Part shown: positions 11,640 to 22,100 of the stretch, piece after piece | Layout: each line of letters begins with the position of its first letter | How positions within the stretch are numbered: position 1 is the first letter of the stretch | Origin: Cyanophora paradoxa | Taxonomy: Eukaryota > Glaucocystophyceae > Cyanophorales > Cyanophoraceae | DNA length: 49,903 bases | Direction of reading: 5' to 3' | NCBI GenBank assembly: GCA_004431415.1 | Contig: QPMI01000670.1 | Span: forward strand, 1 to 49,903 | Made by a program: the position numbers and the translations under genes | Notes under the pieces: model-generated | What the model was told of the DNA's origin: nothing | Databases searched by the model: none | The model's input: only the letters and a program-made list of their open reading frames with translations

Positions 11640-12070
11640 TGCTACCGCAAGGACGCCCGCGCGGTTCCGCGCCGCCAAGCGGCATCGTCATAGGAGCGGA
11701 CATCGAGCCGGCGACGGGGCCGTGCGACTCGCCCAGCTGCGGTGGCTCCCGCAAGCTGTACGGCGGCAAGTGCCTGCACTGCGCCCAGCACTTCTGCACG
11801 AGGGACGCGCTGTACAGTCATGTGCCAGGATGTCGCGCCCCCGCGCCTGCAGCCAGCGTAGGTCGCCCTGGAGCCTGGAGGAACCCGCAGCTCGACCAGC
11901 GGCGCCCACGCGTTCAGCGAGCGGCCTGAGTGCGGGGGACTGTCAGCAGAAGAGCAAAGCCACCGGCAGCAAAGACGTGTGGGGCTGTGACCTCTGCGCT
12001 GCCCACTTCGTGCGCTTCGGCCCGGCGAAGGTGGTGGCACACCACGCAACTGCATCCTGTGAAAAGAACC
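11640..12070 (+). CDS. two zinc-finger exons (second BED-like), gene limits unclear
   Basis: An open frame from ATG 11640 contains KLYGGKCLHCAQHFCTRDAL followed by YSHVPGC, a CxxC...HxxxC finger. A second segment near 11960-12065 reads DVWGCDLCAAHFVRFGPAKV followed by VAHHATASC. The W-x-C-x2-C...HH-x5-C spacing resembles BED fingers, which occur in transposases and in domesticated transposase-derived regulators. The two pieces are separated by an in-frame stop, so an intron is needed. The gene may continue through 12140-12400 into the downstream gene or be separate; I cannot decide. Possibly a relic of a DNA transposon (inference). Confidence 0.4.
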
Positions 12071-12410
12071 GCTTACGTGGTACGCGGTCATTATGCTTTC
12101 GAAGCGTTCGAAACTTACCTTTTCGCTACGTGTATACGCTGTCGCAGATGAGCCGGAGCTGCAGAGCATCGCTGCGCGCGCGGAAGCCGCGACCGCCGCC
12201 TCGGCGCCTGTACACGTCGGTCCGCGAGGCGCACCAAGTGCTCGACTTGCGATGCGAGCTCACAGCGCTCAATCGCAGAGCACGGGCAGCCGGCTGCTGC
12301 GGGATCGATTCCGCCTGCTGGCAGTCACAACCTCGCCTCGCGGCGCGGCTGCAATCGCTGCACGGACAAGCAGCTGCAAGCGGCGGCTGTCCGACTCCGT
12401 GATCGGCAAG

Positions 12411-13778
12411 ATGATCGCGGCGGCTCCGAACGGCAAGGATCTCGTCTTCGAGTACGGCCACGGCGGCTTTCAGCTCCAGATTTCGGGCCCCGTCCTCGTG
12501 GAGAAGGCTGGCGACGACCGTGCCGGCTCGACCTCCAGCTACTGCGTGCTGATGTCCAATGCGGTCACCCAGAAGACGCTCGAGCTCGAGGTCCTCGAGA
12601 AGGTGCTGCTCCGCGTTCGCCGTGCCGCCTGCCCCCCATTCACCTGCGTCCGTGCGCGCTCCCTTGCAGGGGGAGGATGGGTTCGACGACTCCCTCTACA
12701 CCTTCTGCAACGCCCTCGGGGAGGCGCTCTTCGTCCACATCGGCATCCTTCAGCGCTACCTGACGACGAAGATGGGCGGGATTGCCAGTGCGCCCTCTGC
12801 AGGCGCCGCGCCGTCCCTCTCGCTCTCATGCTCCGCGCAGGCACGGAGGTCGTCGTCCTCGAGTGCCTGCCGGGCGAGTACGTCCACTCGAACCAATACA
12901 CGTTCCACAACGTCCTGGTTGCTTCCGCCGATGGGCGCGTCCCTCTGCTGGTCCCTCCGCCTCTCCGATGCTGTTTTGACCCCTCCTGCTCAGGTGCACT
13001 GCAACCTTCCATCCCTACAAGAAGTCCCCTGGCCGCAGCCAAGTTTACCAGCTCGACTACCAGGCCGGCGACAAGCTTCAGCTCGTCTACACTACCTTTG
13101 AGTCGGACCTTAAGGGTTCGTGGGTCTCTCCGTGCTCTGCCTCAGTCTGCCCTTGCTGAGCTCTCCCCCAGATGGCCACGTCCACTTCATCCCCCAGCAG
13201 TACACTCGGAAGTACGTGATCACGGCCAAGGACGAGAAGACCCAGGCGCTTGACGCCCTCTACGACGCATTCCGGTGGGCACTTTCCACCCCTCTCCCGC
13301 GTCTGTTTGCTTTCGTGTGCCCACCGCCGTCCCTGCAGGAACGGCACGGCCACTCTGCAGTCCGGCCCCAAGTCCTGCCTGGTGATGCCGGCCCCGCCTG
13401 CCCGATTGCGGCCCTGCCTGCGCCACAGCTGCCCGAGGACGACGACGAGTGCGTCCTCTTTCTTGCTCCCGGATGCTCCATCGCTCCTCAATCCCAGCCC
13501 GCAGGGATACGCCAAAGCGCCGCTCGGGTGGCCGCAAGGCCACCGTGATCTCCTCGGACGAGTCCGACAACGCCTCCGCCACCGGGTCTGCCGCCCCTCC
13601 GTCTCCTTCCCCGCCCCACCTCCCCACCCCCCACCCCCCCCCCCACCCCCCCCCCACCCCCCTTCCCCACCCCTCCTCCCTCTCCTTACCCGCTCTGCCT
13701 CAGGGACGACCCCATCGAGGTCTCCTCGGACGAGGAGGGGCAGCGCCCGAGCTCGACGCCGCCGAGGCGCCGGTCGTG
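12411..13778 (+). CDS. unrecognised nuclear-type protein with two SUMO-interaction-like motifs
   Basis: Start ATG 12411 (MIAAAPNGKDLVFEYGHGGF). The exons join in phase: GEDGFDDSLYTFCNALGEAL; TEVVVLECLPGEYVHSNQYT; SQVYQLDYQAGDKLQLVYTT; GHVHFIPQQYTRKYVITAKD; then an acidic/basic tail with LPEDDDE, TPKRRSGGRK, TVISSDESD and DPIEVSSDEEG, ending at TGA near 13778. The first 250 or so residues look like a beta-rich globular domain; I do not recognise it. The two V/I-x-x-SSDE strings have the form of SUMO-interaction motifs and suggest a nuclear role (inference). The last introns are uncertain: a different splice would enter a Lys-rich frame (KGKKTKKTAAPK) ending at TGA 13979. The 13630-13680 intron is almost pure C. 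Confidence 0.55.
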
Positions 13779-13979
13779 AAGTCGGCCTCCGCCCCAAAGA
13801 AGGCCACCGGCATGAAGGGCCTCATGGCCCTCGCTGCGCCCCGCCTCCTCGGCACCAAGGCCGCGCGCCTCCTGGGCGCCGGCGTCTCCAAGGGCAAGAA
13901 GACCAAGAAGACGGCGGCCCCCAAGGCCGCCAAGTCCAAGGACACCAAGGGCGGAAAGAAGACCAAGGCCGTGCAGTGA

Positions 13980-14181
13980 CAGTGCAGTCCCGCACGGGGC
14001 TGCCAAACTGCAGCCCCCCCGCCCATTTTGTGCGAGTCTTGTGCGCGCTGTGAATGCCAAGCCACTGCAGTGCAACAGTCCCGTTCACATGATTAATTTC
14101 CCTTCCCCGGACCCAACTGACGCGCGCGGCAAGTCAGTGGCTCTTTATTACGCAGTCACATACCGAGCTACAAACCGAGGC
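13980..14181. other. 3' spacer
   Basis: A short spacer between the unrecognised plus-strand gene and a converging minus-strand ORF. No feature is seen. Confidence 0.3.
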
Positions 14182-14457
14182 TTATTGCTTGTGATGCTTA
14201 TAGTCAGGTGAGGTCAAGTGCATCTGGAGGCCTTTTTCGGTAGCAGAGAGGTAGGTGCAAGTAAAAGAAGGGCATTTAAAGGGATAGCCGCCCAAAGCCT
14301 CCTCAGGTGGTGGAGAACGAAGACTGTCAAGTGGGATAGGGTTCTCGAAGTCCACCAGTGCACGTGCATGCGCAAGGTCCTCGAAGTCCACCGCAGGAGG
14401 GATGTAAGGAGGGGTGATCAGGGGCACCGGCAGGTTAAAGAGCTTGGGCACGGGCAT
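14182..14457 (-). CDS. 91-aa single-exon protein with one C2H2-like zinc finger
   Basis: Met 14457 to the stop at 14182, uninterrupted. It starts MPVPKLFNLPVPLITPPYIP. The C-terminal 35 residues hold FKCPSFTCTYLSATEKGLQM followed by HLTSPDYKHHKQ. This is a C-x4-C-x12-H spacing with a later His pair, like a degenerate C2H2 finger. Base composition is clearly lower in GC than the neighbouring genes and there is no intron, unlike every other gene nearby. It may be a young or transferred gene, or a fragment. No family is recognised beyond the finger. Confidence 0.42.
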   Translation of the reverse strand: MPVPKLFNLPVPLITPPYIPPAVDFEDLAHARALVDFENPIPLDSLRSPPPEEALGGYPFKCPSFTCTYLSATEKGLQMHLTSPDYKHHKQ

Positions 14458-14577
14458 GGCAGACTAAGAATGGCAGTGTGAGCAGGGGTATCATAGTATG
14501 CGAGTCCCGTATGTGAGTGCGGCGAAAGATGTACAGTTCATATTAGATACGGCGGGAGGCGGGATGCGCGCACGAGG

Positions 14578-16644
14578 CTAGCTCATCATGGGGATGGCGG
14601 GGGCGGGGGCGGCGGGGGAGGCGGAGGGGGCCCGGACGGAGAAGTTGTGGCGGGCGAGGTTGACGCGGAGGAGGAGGGCCTTGGTGGAGCGCAGGTAGTC
14701 GGCCCCCATCGCCCCCGCCCGCTGGAACGTGCTCGCCCGCTGGTCCGAGTGCCGCGCGTACAGCACCTGCCCACGCCGAGCCGAGGCGGTGAGGCGGGGG
14801 CGGGCGGGGGGGAGGGGGGGGGGGGGGGGGGGCCGGGGCGGGGCGGGCCTTGTTGTGGGAGTCGATGCGGGCCTGGATGTGCCCCTCGGTGATCAGCGCC
14901 GCGATCTCCTTCTCCAGGTCCGTCACCCGCGAGTTGAACGCCTGCGCCGAAACGCGCGTCGAGCGGGGCGCGGGGCGGGGGCCGCGGGCGGGGGCGCCTC
15001 GGCCATGGTGTTGAGGTCGACGCTGCTGAAGGGGGAGAAGTACTGGACGAGGGCCTTGTTGCGGATCTGGGAGTAGAGGGCGGCGACGTGCGGGTGCAGG
15101 TGGATGTCCAGCACCAGGTCCCCCTGCCCCCGCCCCCGTCAGCGTCCCCACGGCGCGGGGGGGCGGCGCGGCGGCGCGCCTCCAGCTTGTTGAGGGTGTT
15201 CAGGCAGGCCGCGTAGCGCGAGCCGTAGAAGTCGTTCAGCAGCTCCCGCACCTGCCCCAGCGCCCCCCTCAGCCGCGGCGGCGGCGGCGGGCGGGGAGGC
15301 GGGGGCAGCGCGGGCCTCGGGGACGAGCTCGAGGAAGTTCTTGAACTGGTTGTTGTCGATCACCTGCGCGCGGCGCGCGGTCAGCCGGCCCCGCGCCGGG
15401 GGCGGGCCCCCGCGCGGCCCCGGCGCCGGCGCGCCTTGGACTTGAGCTCCGTGCGGTCGAACGAGGCGAGGGCGCAGAGGCCGCCGTACGTGGCGATGTC
15501 CTGAGGGGCGATGACCTGCGCCGCCCCCGGGCTCGGCTCGGCGGGGCGGGGCGGGGCGGGGCGGGGCGGGGCGGGGCGCGCGTCGGTGTAGTTGTTGGCG
15601 AGGTCGAAGGTGACCTCGAGGAACTTGCGGGCCGCCATCTTGTACTTCTTCGCCTCCAGCTGCGACAGCCCCGCCGCGCACTTCAGCTTCGCCACCACCA
15701 CGGGGTCCTGCCGCTCCCCCCTCAGCCGCCGCGGCGGCCGGCAGCGCCGGGACTCCCGCGCGCCTGCACGTCGGGCGTCTGTTCCGCCTTGGCAACGTAG
15801 TTCGAGACGTGCGTGTAGTTGTTGAGCTCGATGCTGACCTGCGGGCGATGCTCGGGGCGGGCGGGGGGAGCGCAAGATGCCCGCGCTGACCCGAATGACG
15901 TTCAGGCACATCTGGAAAATGTGCTTGGGAGTCGTGCAGTAGTCCCGCGTCCGCACGAAGCTCTTCAGAGCATTGCTGAGGTCGCCGCGGTCGTAGAAGA
16001 ACTCGCCCAAGTCGGTGTGCCCCATCTGCCGAGCGCTCGACATGAGCCTCGGGCACGCTAGCGATGCACCGCGGCGGACTGCCGGCGCACCCTGATGCTC
16101 TCCTTGATCAGGTTCGTCTTGTAGCCATTCAGCTCCGACTCCAGCTTCTCGTGCTGCAGCGCCGCCTTCTTGTCGACCTGCTTCACCCACTCCGCGTCCT
16201 CCTCGTACGCAGGACCGAGCCTGATGGCGGGCTCGCCAGGCAAGAGCAGAGCGAACGCATGTGACCGCGGCCGCACCTGCCGGCGATCCTGGCGACAATT
16301 GAGCGGTACGTGTCTGTGTTCGTGGTCTTCTTGATCTCATCGTGAGCCATGCGCAACGCCTCAAGCTCGAGCTCCTTGCTGTTCTGGGCGATGAACAACA
16401 AGCGGACGATCTGCGGAGCCCAGGAGCGGTCAGAAGGACGGCGGAGGCCGCGCGAGAGCGTGTTCCCAAAGAATGTCATGCGCTCTAGGACGCGTCGAAC
16501 ACGCGCCATGCGCGGGGGAATGCAGGCACGCCCACTCCGCCCGGCGCTCACCTTCGTGTGTCCCGTGTAGTTCGCTATGTACGTCTCCAGGTCCATCGAC
16601 GGCTGCGGGAGCGCGCTCGAGCTGCTCGCCATCGGTTCTGCCAT
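14578..16644 (-). CDS. CSN1: COP9 signalosome complex subunit 1
   Basis: CSN1 is a PCI-domain scaffold of the COP9 signalosome, which removes NEDD8 from cullins. Start Met 16644 ([20 protein letters not shown]) is followed by [52 protein letters not shown], and an RPN7-type helical domain ([56 protein letters not shown]). Next come [60 protein letters not shown] and the PCI winged helix ([60 protein letters not shown]). The tail ends at TAG 14578-14580. The exon order fits CSN1 throughout. Introns are C-rich on the coding strand; one (about 14785-14850) carries a run of about 19 identical bases. Confidence 0.92.
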
Positions 16645-16954
16645 CCTTCTCTACCGGTACCCGTCCCCGCAACTTCCAGGGTACTTCGCAGCGGTGCAGC
16701 GGTCCCGTCCAGGTCGCGCTCTCGCCGGTATTGAAGACGCCGAACGGCGTCTGCACCGGGTGAGCGGGAGCGGTGGTTGCCCGTGGCCTGCCGGTCAGCG
16801 CTCACAGGTGAGGTGCGCTCGCTGCCGCGAGCCCCTGGGCCCCGCTCACGGCGCCGCGTGTGCTGCAGAGGGAGTGGACACGACGAGAGCAGCGGCTCAC
16901 TAGCTCAGCGACGCTCCTCAGCGCCGACCTCAACCGCTGCACGCTTCCGGGGCG
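16645..16954. promoter_or_regulatory. divergent promoter region, CSN1 / cap methyltransferase
   Basis: 310 bp between the divergent start codons at 16644 (minus) and 16955 (plus). The arrangement implies a shared promoter region. No TATA box or repeat is obvious. Confidence 0.5.
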
Positions 16955-17353
16955 ATGAACTTCGTGAAAGCGAGCTCGACGTACAATGAGGAGACTGCGG
17001 GAGTGTTAGGCAAGCGCGACAAGCTCGACGCGTCGGAGGCGTCTATATCACGCGCCGCGGAGGAGGCCCAGCACGCACACGATCGCCGCGCACGCCGCGG
17101 CGGCCTTGGCTTCGACGAACCCGCAGAGCCGGCGCCGAAAGAAGCCGCTGCAGTCGGCGAGCTCGACGTTCGCGGGCACTACGATGGTGCGGCGTGCATT
17201 TCGCCCGCGCGCGGCGCCTCCTTCCTGCCCCACTTCGCCACCGTCCCCGCCCCGGGCCCCCGCCGCGCGCGACCCCCCTGACGCGATCCCCCTCAGGGCG
17301 CCAGAACCAGAGCATCGACAAGCGCAGCATGAGCCGCGTCGTGCAGGCGCCCA

Positions 17354-17389
<36 letters not shown>

Positions 17390-18977
17390 CCTCTCTCCCG
17401 CCGCGAAACGCTTAGCGCGGGCCGGGGCAGGCCTTCAACTTCAACAACTGGGTCAAGTCGGCGCTGTTCAACCGGTACATCAAGGAGCACATGATCTGCC
17501 TGGACCTGGCCGGGGGCAAGGGCGGCGACCTCAAGAAGTTCCAAATGGCCGGCGTGGATGGCATCGTGCTCGCCGGTGCGCCCCGCCCCGCCCCGCCCCG
17601 CCCCGGCGCCCCCCTCGGCCCCCGCGGCCGACAGGCCGGGCCAGACATCGCGCACCAGTCCGTCAAGGACGCTGTCACGCGGTACCGGTGCGCTGCGCCG
17701 CCCCGCGCGCCCGCGCGCCTTGTCGGCCGCCGAAGGGGCCGGGGGCGGCAGGGAGATGTTCATGAGCAAGGACGTGCTGCACGGCCGCTCGCGCATGTTC
17801 GGCGCAAAGTTCATAGCCGCCGACTGCACCCGCGTCGCCCTCGGCCCCTGCCTGCCCCCGCAGATCAAATTCGACGCCGTGCGTCCTGCGCGCTCTGCCC
17901 TGCGGTCGCACGCCAACCGGTACCGCCCGGCAGGTCTCGTGCCAGTTCGCCATCCACTACAGCTTCCAGGACGAGGGCCGGGCTCGCATGGCGCGTCCCC
18001 CCGGCCTCCTCCCCCGCCGCCGCCCGCTCCGAGTGGGGGGGCGGGGGCGGGGCGCAGATGATGGAGAACGTGACGCGGCGGCTGAAGCCGGGGGGCCACT
18101 TTGTGGGGACGACGACGGACGCCAACGTGCTCGTGCGGAAGCTGCGGGAGGCCCCCGGCCTCGAGTTCGGCAACGACGTGCCCGCCCCCTCCCTTCGACG
18201 CCGGCTCCGCCGCGGCCGCCGGCGCCGACGCGGGCGGGGCGGGGCAGGTGTACCGCGTGCGCTTTGAGGTGCCGGGGCGGGCGGGGGCGGGCGGGTGGGA
18301 CAAGAGCTTCCCGCGGGACTCCCCCTTCGGCAACCGCTACCTCTTCTACCTCGAGGACGCCGTCGGCCACAAGGCGCGCGCCGCCCCGCGCCCTCTGCCA
18401 GCGCCCGCCCCCGCGCGCCCGCCGGCGGCTGAGCGCGCGCGGGCGCCGAGCGCAGGACGCGGAGGGGCGGCTGGAGATGGTGCCAGAGTACCTGGTGCCG
18501 TTCCCGGCGCTGGTGCGGCTGGCCGGGGAGTACGGCCTGGAGCTGGTGGAGTCGGAGAACCTGCACCGCTTCTGGCAGGCGCACCACGCCGAGCCCGACC
18601 TCCTCCCCCTCGTCAAGCGCATCAAGGCCCGCCCCCAACCCGCCCCCGCCCCGCCGCAGCGCCACCACCCGCCTCGAGCTCGCTCGCTCGTTCGGGGGTG
18701 ACCCGCCCTCGGCCCCGCAGGTGCTGGACGAGAAGGGGACGATGCCGGCGTTCGTGTGGGAGGTGGCGTACCTCTACCGGACCTTCGCGTTCCGCATGCG
18801 GGGCGCGCGCGAGGAGGAGGACGCCGCCGAGCAGGAGCTCCTCCGCCGCGTGGTCCGCCCTCCCCCCGCCCCCTCGCCCCCCGCTCGCCTCGCCCCTCAC
18901 GCGCCCCCGCCGCGCAGGTCTTCCCCGCGCAGCCCGACGCTGTGCGCATCGAGGACATCATCGTCATCGACAGCTAG
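16955..18977 (+). CDS. mRNA cap guanine-N7 methyltransferase
   Basis: Transfers a methyl group from SAM to N7 of the cap guanine of nuclear pre-mRNA. Start ATG 16955 (MNFVKASSTYNEETAGVLGK). The catalytic part reads HYDG then RQNQSIDKRSMSRVVQ, AFNFNNWVKSALFNRYIKEH, CLDLAGGKGGDLKKFQMAGV (SAM motif I; the usual Cys position of the motif is Gly), DIAHQSVKDAVTRYR, FIAADCTR, CQFAIHYSFQDEGRA (cap/active-site region), MENVTRRLKPGGHFVGTTTD, FGNRYLFYLEDAVG, VPEYLVPFPALVRLAGEYGL, NLHRFWQAHH, and the closing helix VWEVAYLYRTFAFRM. Stop TAG 18975-18977. It has no fused triphosphatase or guanylyltransferase. The intron at 17347-17430 has a GC donor and a 42-base C run. Divergent from CSN1. Confidence 0.92.
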
Positions 18978-19148
18978 CTCGCTCGGCTCGGCCCCGGCCC
19001 CGGCCCGGCGCTCGCTCTTGTTGGATCTTGCTGGCTCTTGGTTGGTTCGGCCCTTGCTGCAGCTGGCCGGTGCCAGAACGAAGCTCAAGGAAGTTACAAG
19101 CGGAGGGGAGGGGGGTTTGCGGAGGGACGGGGGCGGGGGCGGGGCTGG
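18978..19148. other. convergent 3' spacer
   Basis: 171 bp between the stop codons of the cap methyltransferase and the PPC-like coiled-coil gene. Nothing further is seen. Confidence 0.3.
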
Positions 19149-22100
19149 CTAGAGCTTGATGGCGCGGGTCCAGAGGCGGGCGGCCTCCTTCTTGACGCGC
19201 AGCATGTTGTCCACCGTGAGGCCTGCCGGCCCAGAGCAAGCACCGTTACCGAGGGCCCGGGCGAGGCCAGGCCAGGATGGGCTAGGCCCGGCACGGAGGC
19301 GCACCGTAGAAGGCGTTCTGGTTGCGCATCGCCTCCTCCTCGGCCTCCTCGCGCTCGCCGAGGGCGAGGGGTCCCAGGGCCTTGGGCTTGTACTCGTACT
19401 TGGGCCGGCACGTGATGAACTCCGCAAAGCGCAGGTCCGGCGGCATCGTCGTCGAGCTGCCGCCCCCGCCGTCACGCCGGCCGCCGCGGGGCGGGGCGGA
19501 GCAGGGCGGGGCGGGGCGCAGACCTGCCCACGTTGGCGAGCTTCTCGAGCTGGGCCTTGGTGAGGGGCACGTAGCCGCGGCCGGGCATGCGGCGGGCGTG
19601 GGCGGGGCGGCGGGGGCGGGGGGCGGGGCGGGGCCGGCGGGGGCGGGGGCGCGGCGGCGGGCTCCTCCTCCTCGAGGGGCGCCTCGTGCTGGTGCGTGAC
19701 CACCACGTACCCCGCCCCCGCCCCGAACGGCGACTCCTCCTCCTCCTCCGGCCCCGCCGCGGCCGAGCGCGCCGTCCCTGGCGCCGGGGGCGGGGCGGGG
19801 CCTCGGGCGGGGGCGGGGCGGGGGCGGCATCTCGAAGGCGGTGAGGGGCGGGGCGGCGAAGGGCGGCTGCGAGGGCGGGCGCGACGGGGCGGCGGGGCGG
19901 CGGGGTCCTCGGCGATCGCGGAAGGGGCCGAGGAGCGGAGGACGCGGACGGGCCGGTGCGGGCCCTCCTCCTCCAGCGCCGCCGAGCCCCGCCTCGACCC
20001 CGCCTCCGACCCCGCCCCGAGGGCCCCGCCCAGGCGCCGGCGGGGCCCTCGGCGGCGGCGGAGGGGCCGGCGGAGGGACGGCGGCCGAGGGCAAGGGGGG
20101 CGGCGTCGGGGGAGGGCCGGGGCGGGGCGAGGCGGAGGGGCAGATCGGAGGCGCGGCGGGGGCCCGGGGCGGGGACGGTGGCGGAGTGGGGCAGGACGGA
20201 GGCTCGGCGCGGGGAGGGGCGCGAGGGCGGCAGGCGGCGGGCGCGGCGGGCGGAGGCGAGGGCGGTGGCCATGAGGTGGACGCGCGACGCCGCCACGACG
20301 ATGTGCGCCCAGACGCGCTCGAGGGCGGCCCGAGCGAGGGGCCGCCGGGGGGAGACGCCGGGGCCCCAGGAGCCGTCGCCGCCGGAGGAGCCGGGCCCGG
20401 GGGCGGGGTCCTGCGCGGCGGCCGCGAGGAGCAGCATGCGGGAGATGAGGGGCCCCTCCTCGGGGTAGAACTCCCGCAGGATGTGCACCGAGGTCCGCCG
20501 CGCGCGCGCCCCGGGGCCCCCCGCCGAGGCGAGCAGCGCGAACGGGTCCGCCGCCGTCGACGCCCGCCGCGACGGCGACGCCGCGCTCGCGGCCGGCAGC
20601 GCGGCGCGCCCGCCGGGCGGGGCCGTGGCCGGCGGCGGGGGATGGCGACCTGCAGGCCGGGGAGGCTGCGGCGGGGTGGGCCCGGCGGGGCGCGGGGCCG
20701 GGCGCGGAGGGCCTGCCGCAGCGCCGCCTGCCGCCGCCCCTCCTCGAGCACGCTCTCCACGTCGTCCGCCCTTCCCCCGCCGCCGCGGCGGCGGCGCCCT
20801 CGAGGCGGCCGCGCGCGGTGGAGGAGCCGGGGAGGGCGGGCGGGCGCCGGGGGCCTCGGGGGCGGCGGCGGCGGCGGCGGCGGCGCGCTCGCGCTTCTCC
20901 GAGCCGCGCCCGCGCGCCCGCTCGAAGGCCGCCTCCGCCGAGAGCATCCGCTGCGCCGGCCGCCTGCGTCAGCGGGGGCGGGGCGGGGGCGGGGCGGGGC
21001 GGGGCGGGGCGGGGGGCGCACGGGGGCGCGGCCGCGGGCCTCGAGCTCGGCGTCGACGGCGGCTTTCTGCGAGCGCACCGACCGCGCCCGCTGCGCTTTC
21101 TCCTCCAGGAACTCCTCTGCCCCCGCCGCCCTCGGCACGCGCCCGGCGGAGGCGGCGGGGGCGCGCAGAAAGGGCGGGGGCGCACGGCAGGAGGCCTCGA
21201 GCTCGACGCGGGCGAGCGGGTTCTTGCGGATCTCCTCCAGGCGCCCCTGCGCGCTCTTGCGGCTCTGCTCCATCGCCTGCTCCGCCCGCGCCTCCGCCGC
21301 CGCCAGCAGCACCGCCTCCGTCTGCCCGCCCCGCGCCCGCCCCGCCCCGATTCAGAGCGGAGGGGAGGGGCGGGGCGGGAGAAAGCGGGGGATCGGGGCC
21401 CGCGCACGTGGGGATCGTCGGCGTGGCGCCGCTTCTCGAGGCGGGCGACGAGCCTAAGGCAGCCAGACAGACGGGTGCGCGCGCGGGCGCGCGTCAGAGC
21501 CGAAAGAAGGAGGACAAGGGGGATGGTGTTGTGCGGCGGGGGCGGGCCTGTAGAAGGCGTCCTTGTAGCCGTAGACCCCGATGTGGAAGAGGCCGTCGGC
21601 GTAGTCGGGGTCCGCGTGCATGATCACGATGCTGTCGCTCCCCGTCTCCCCGCTGTTCCAGCTGTACTCCTCCGCCGTCGGGTACTCCGTCCGGTTGCTG
21701 ATGAACCTGCGGGGGGGCTCGCGGGGCGGCGCGGGGCGGGGAAGGGGAGGGGAAGCGGGGGGCACGGGGGCGCACAAGTCGGCGTCGCCGGAGCGGACCT
21801 CGAGGGAGACCTTCAAGAACACGACGTCGACGGCGCGCACGCGGTAGTACTTGTACTGCCCCTGCAGCACCTGCCCGCTCACCGGCACCCCCGGGTGCAG
21901 CGCCACAAGCTGCCCGTGCCCCCGCGCCGTCGAGCACGTGATCTCGAACGCCGTCTCCCGCGCCCCGTACCCGATGATCCCGAAGTAGAAGTACCCCGGC
22001 CTGAGGGCGTGTGAGGCGGGGCGGCGGGGGAGGGGAGGGGGGCGGGGCGGGGCGGGGCGGGCTTGAAGTGGGGGTCGCTGGTGGGGATGACGAGGAGGTC

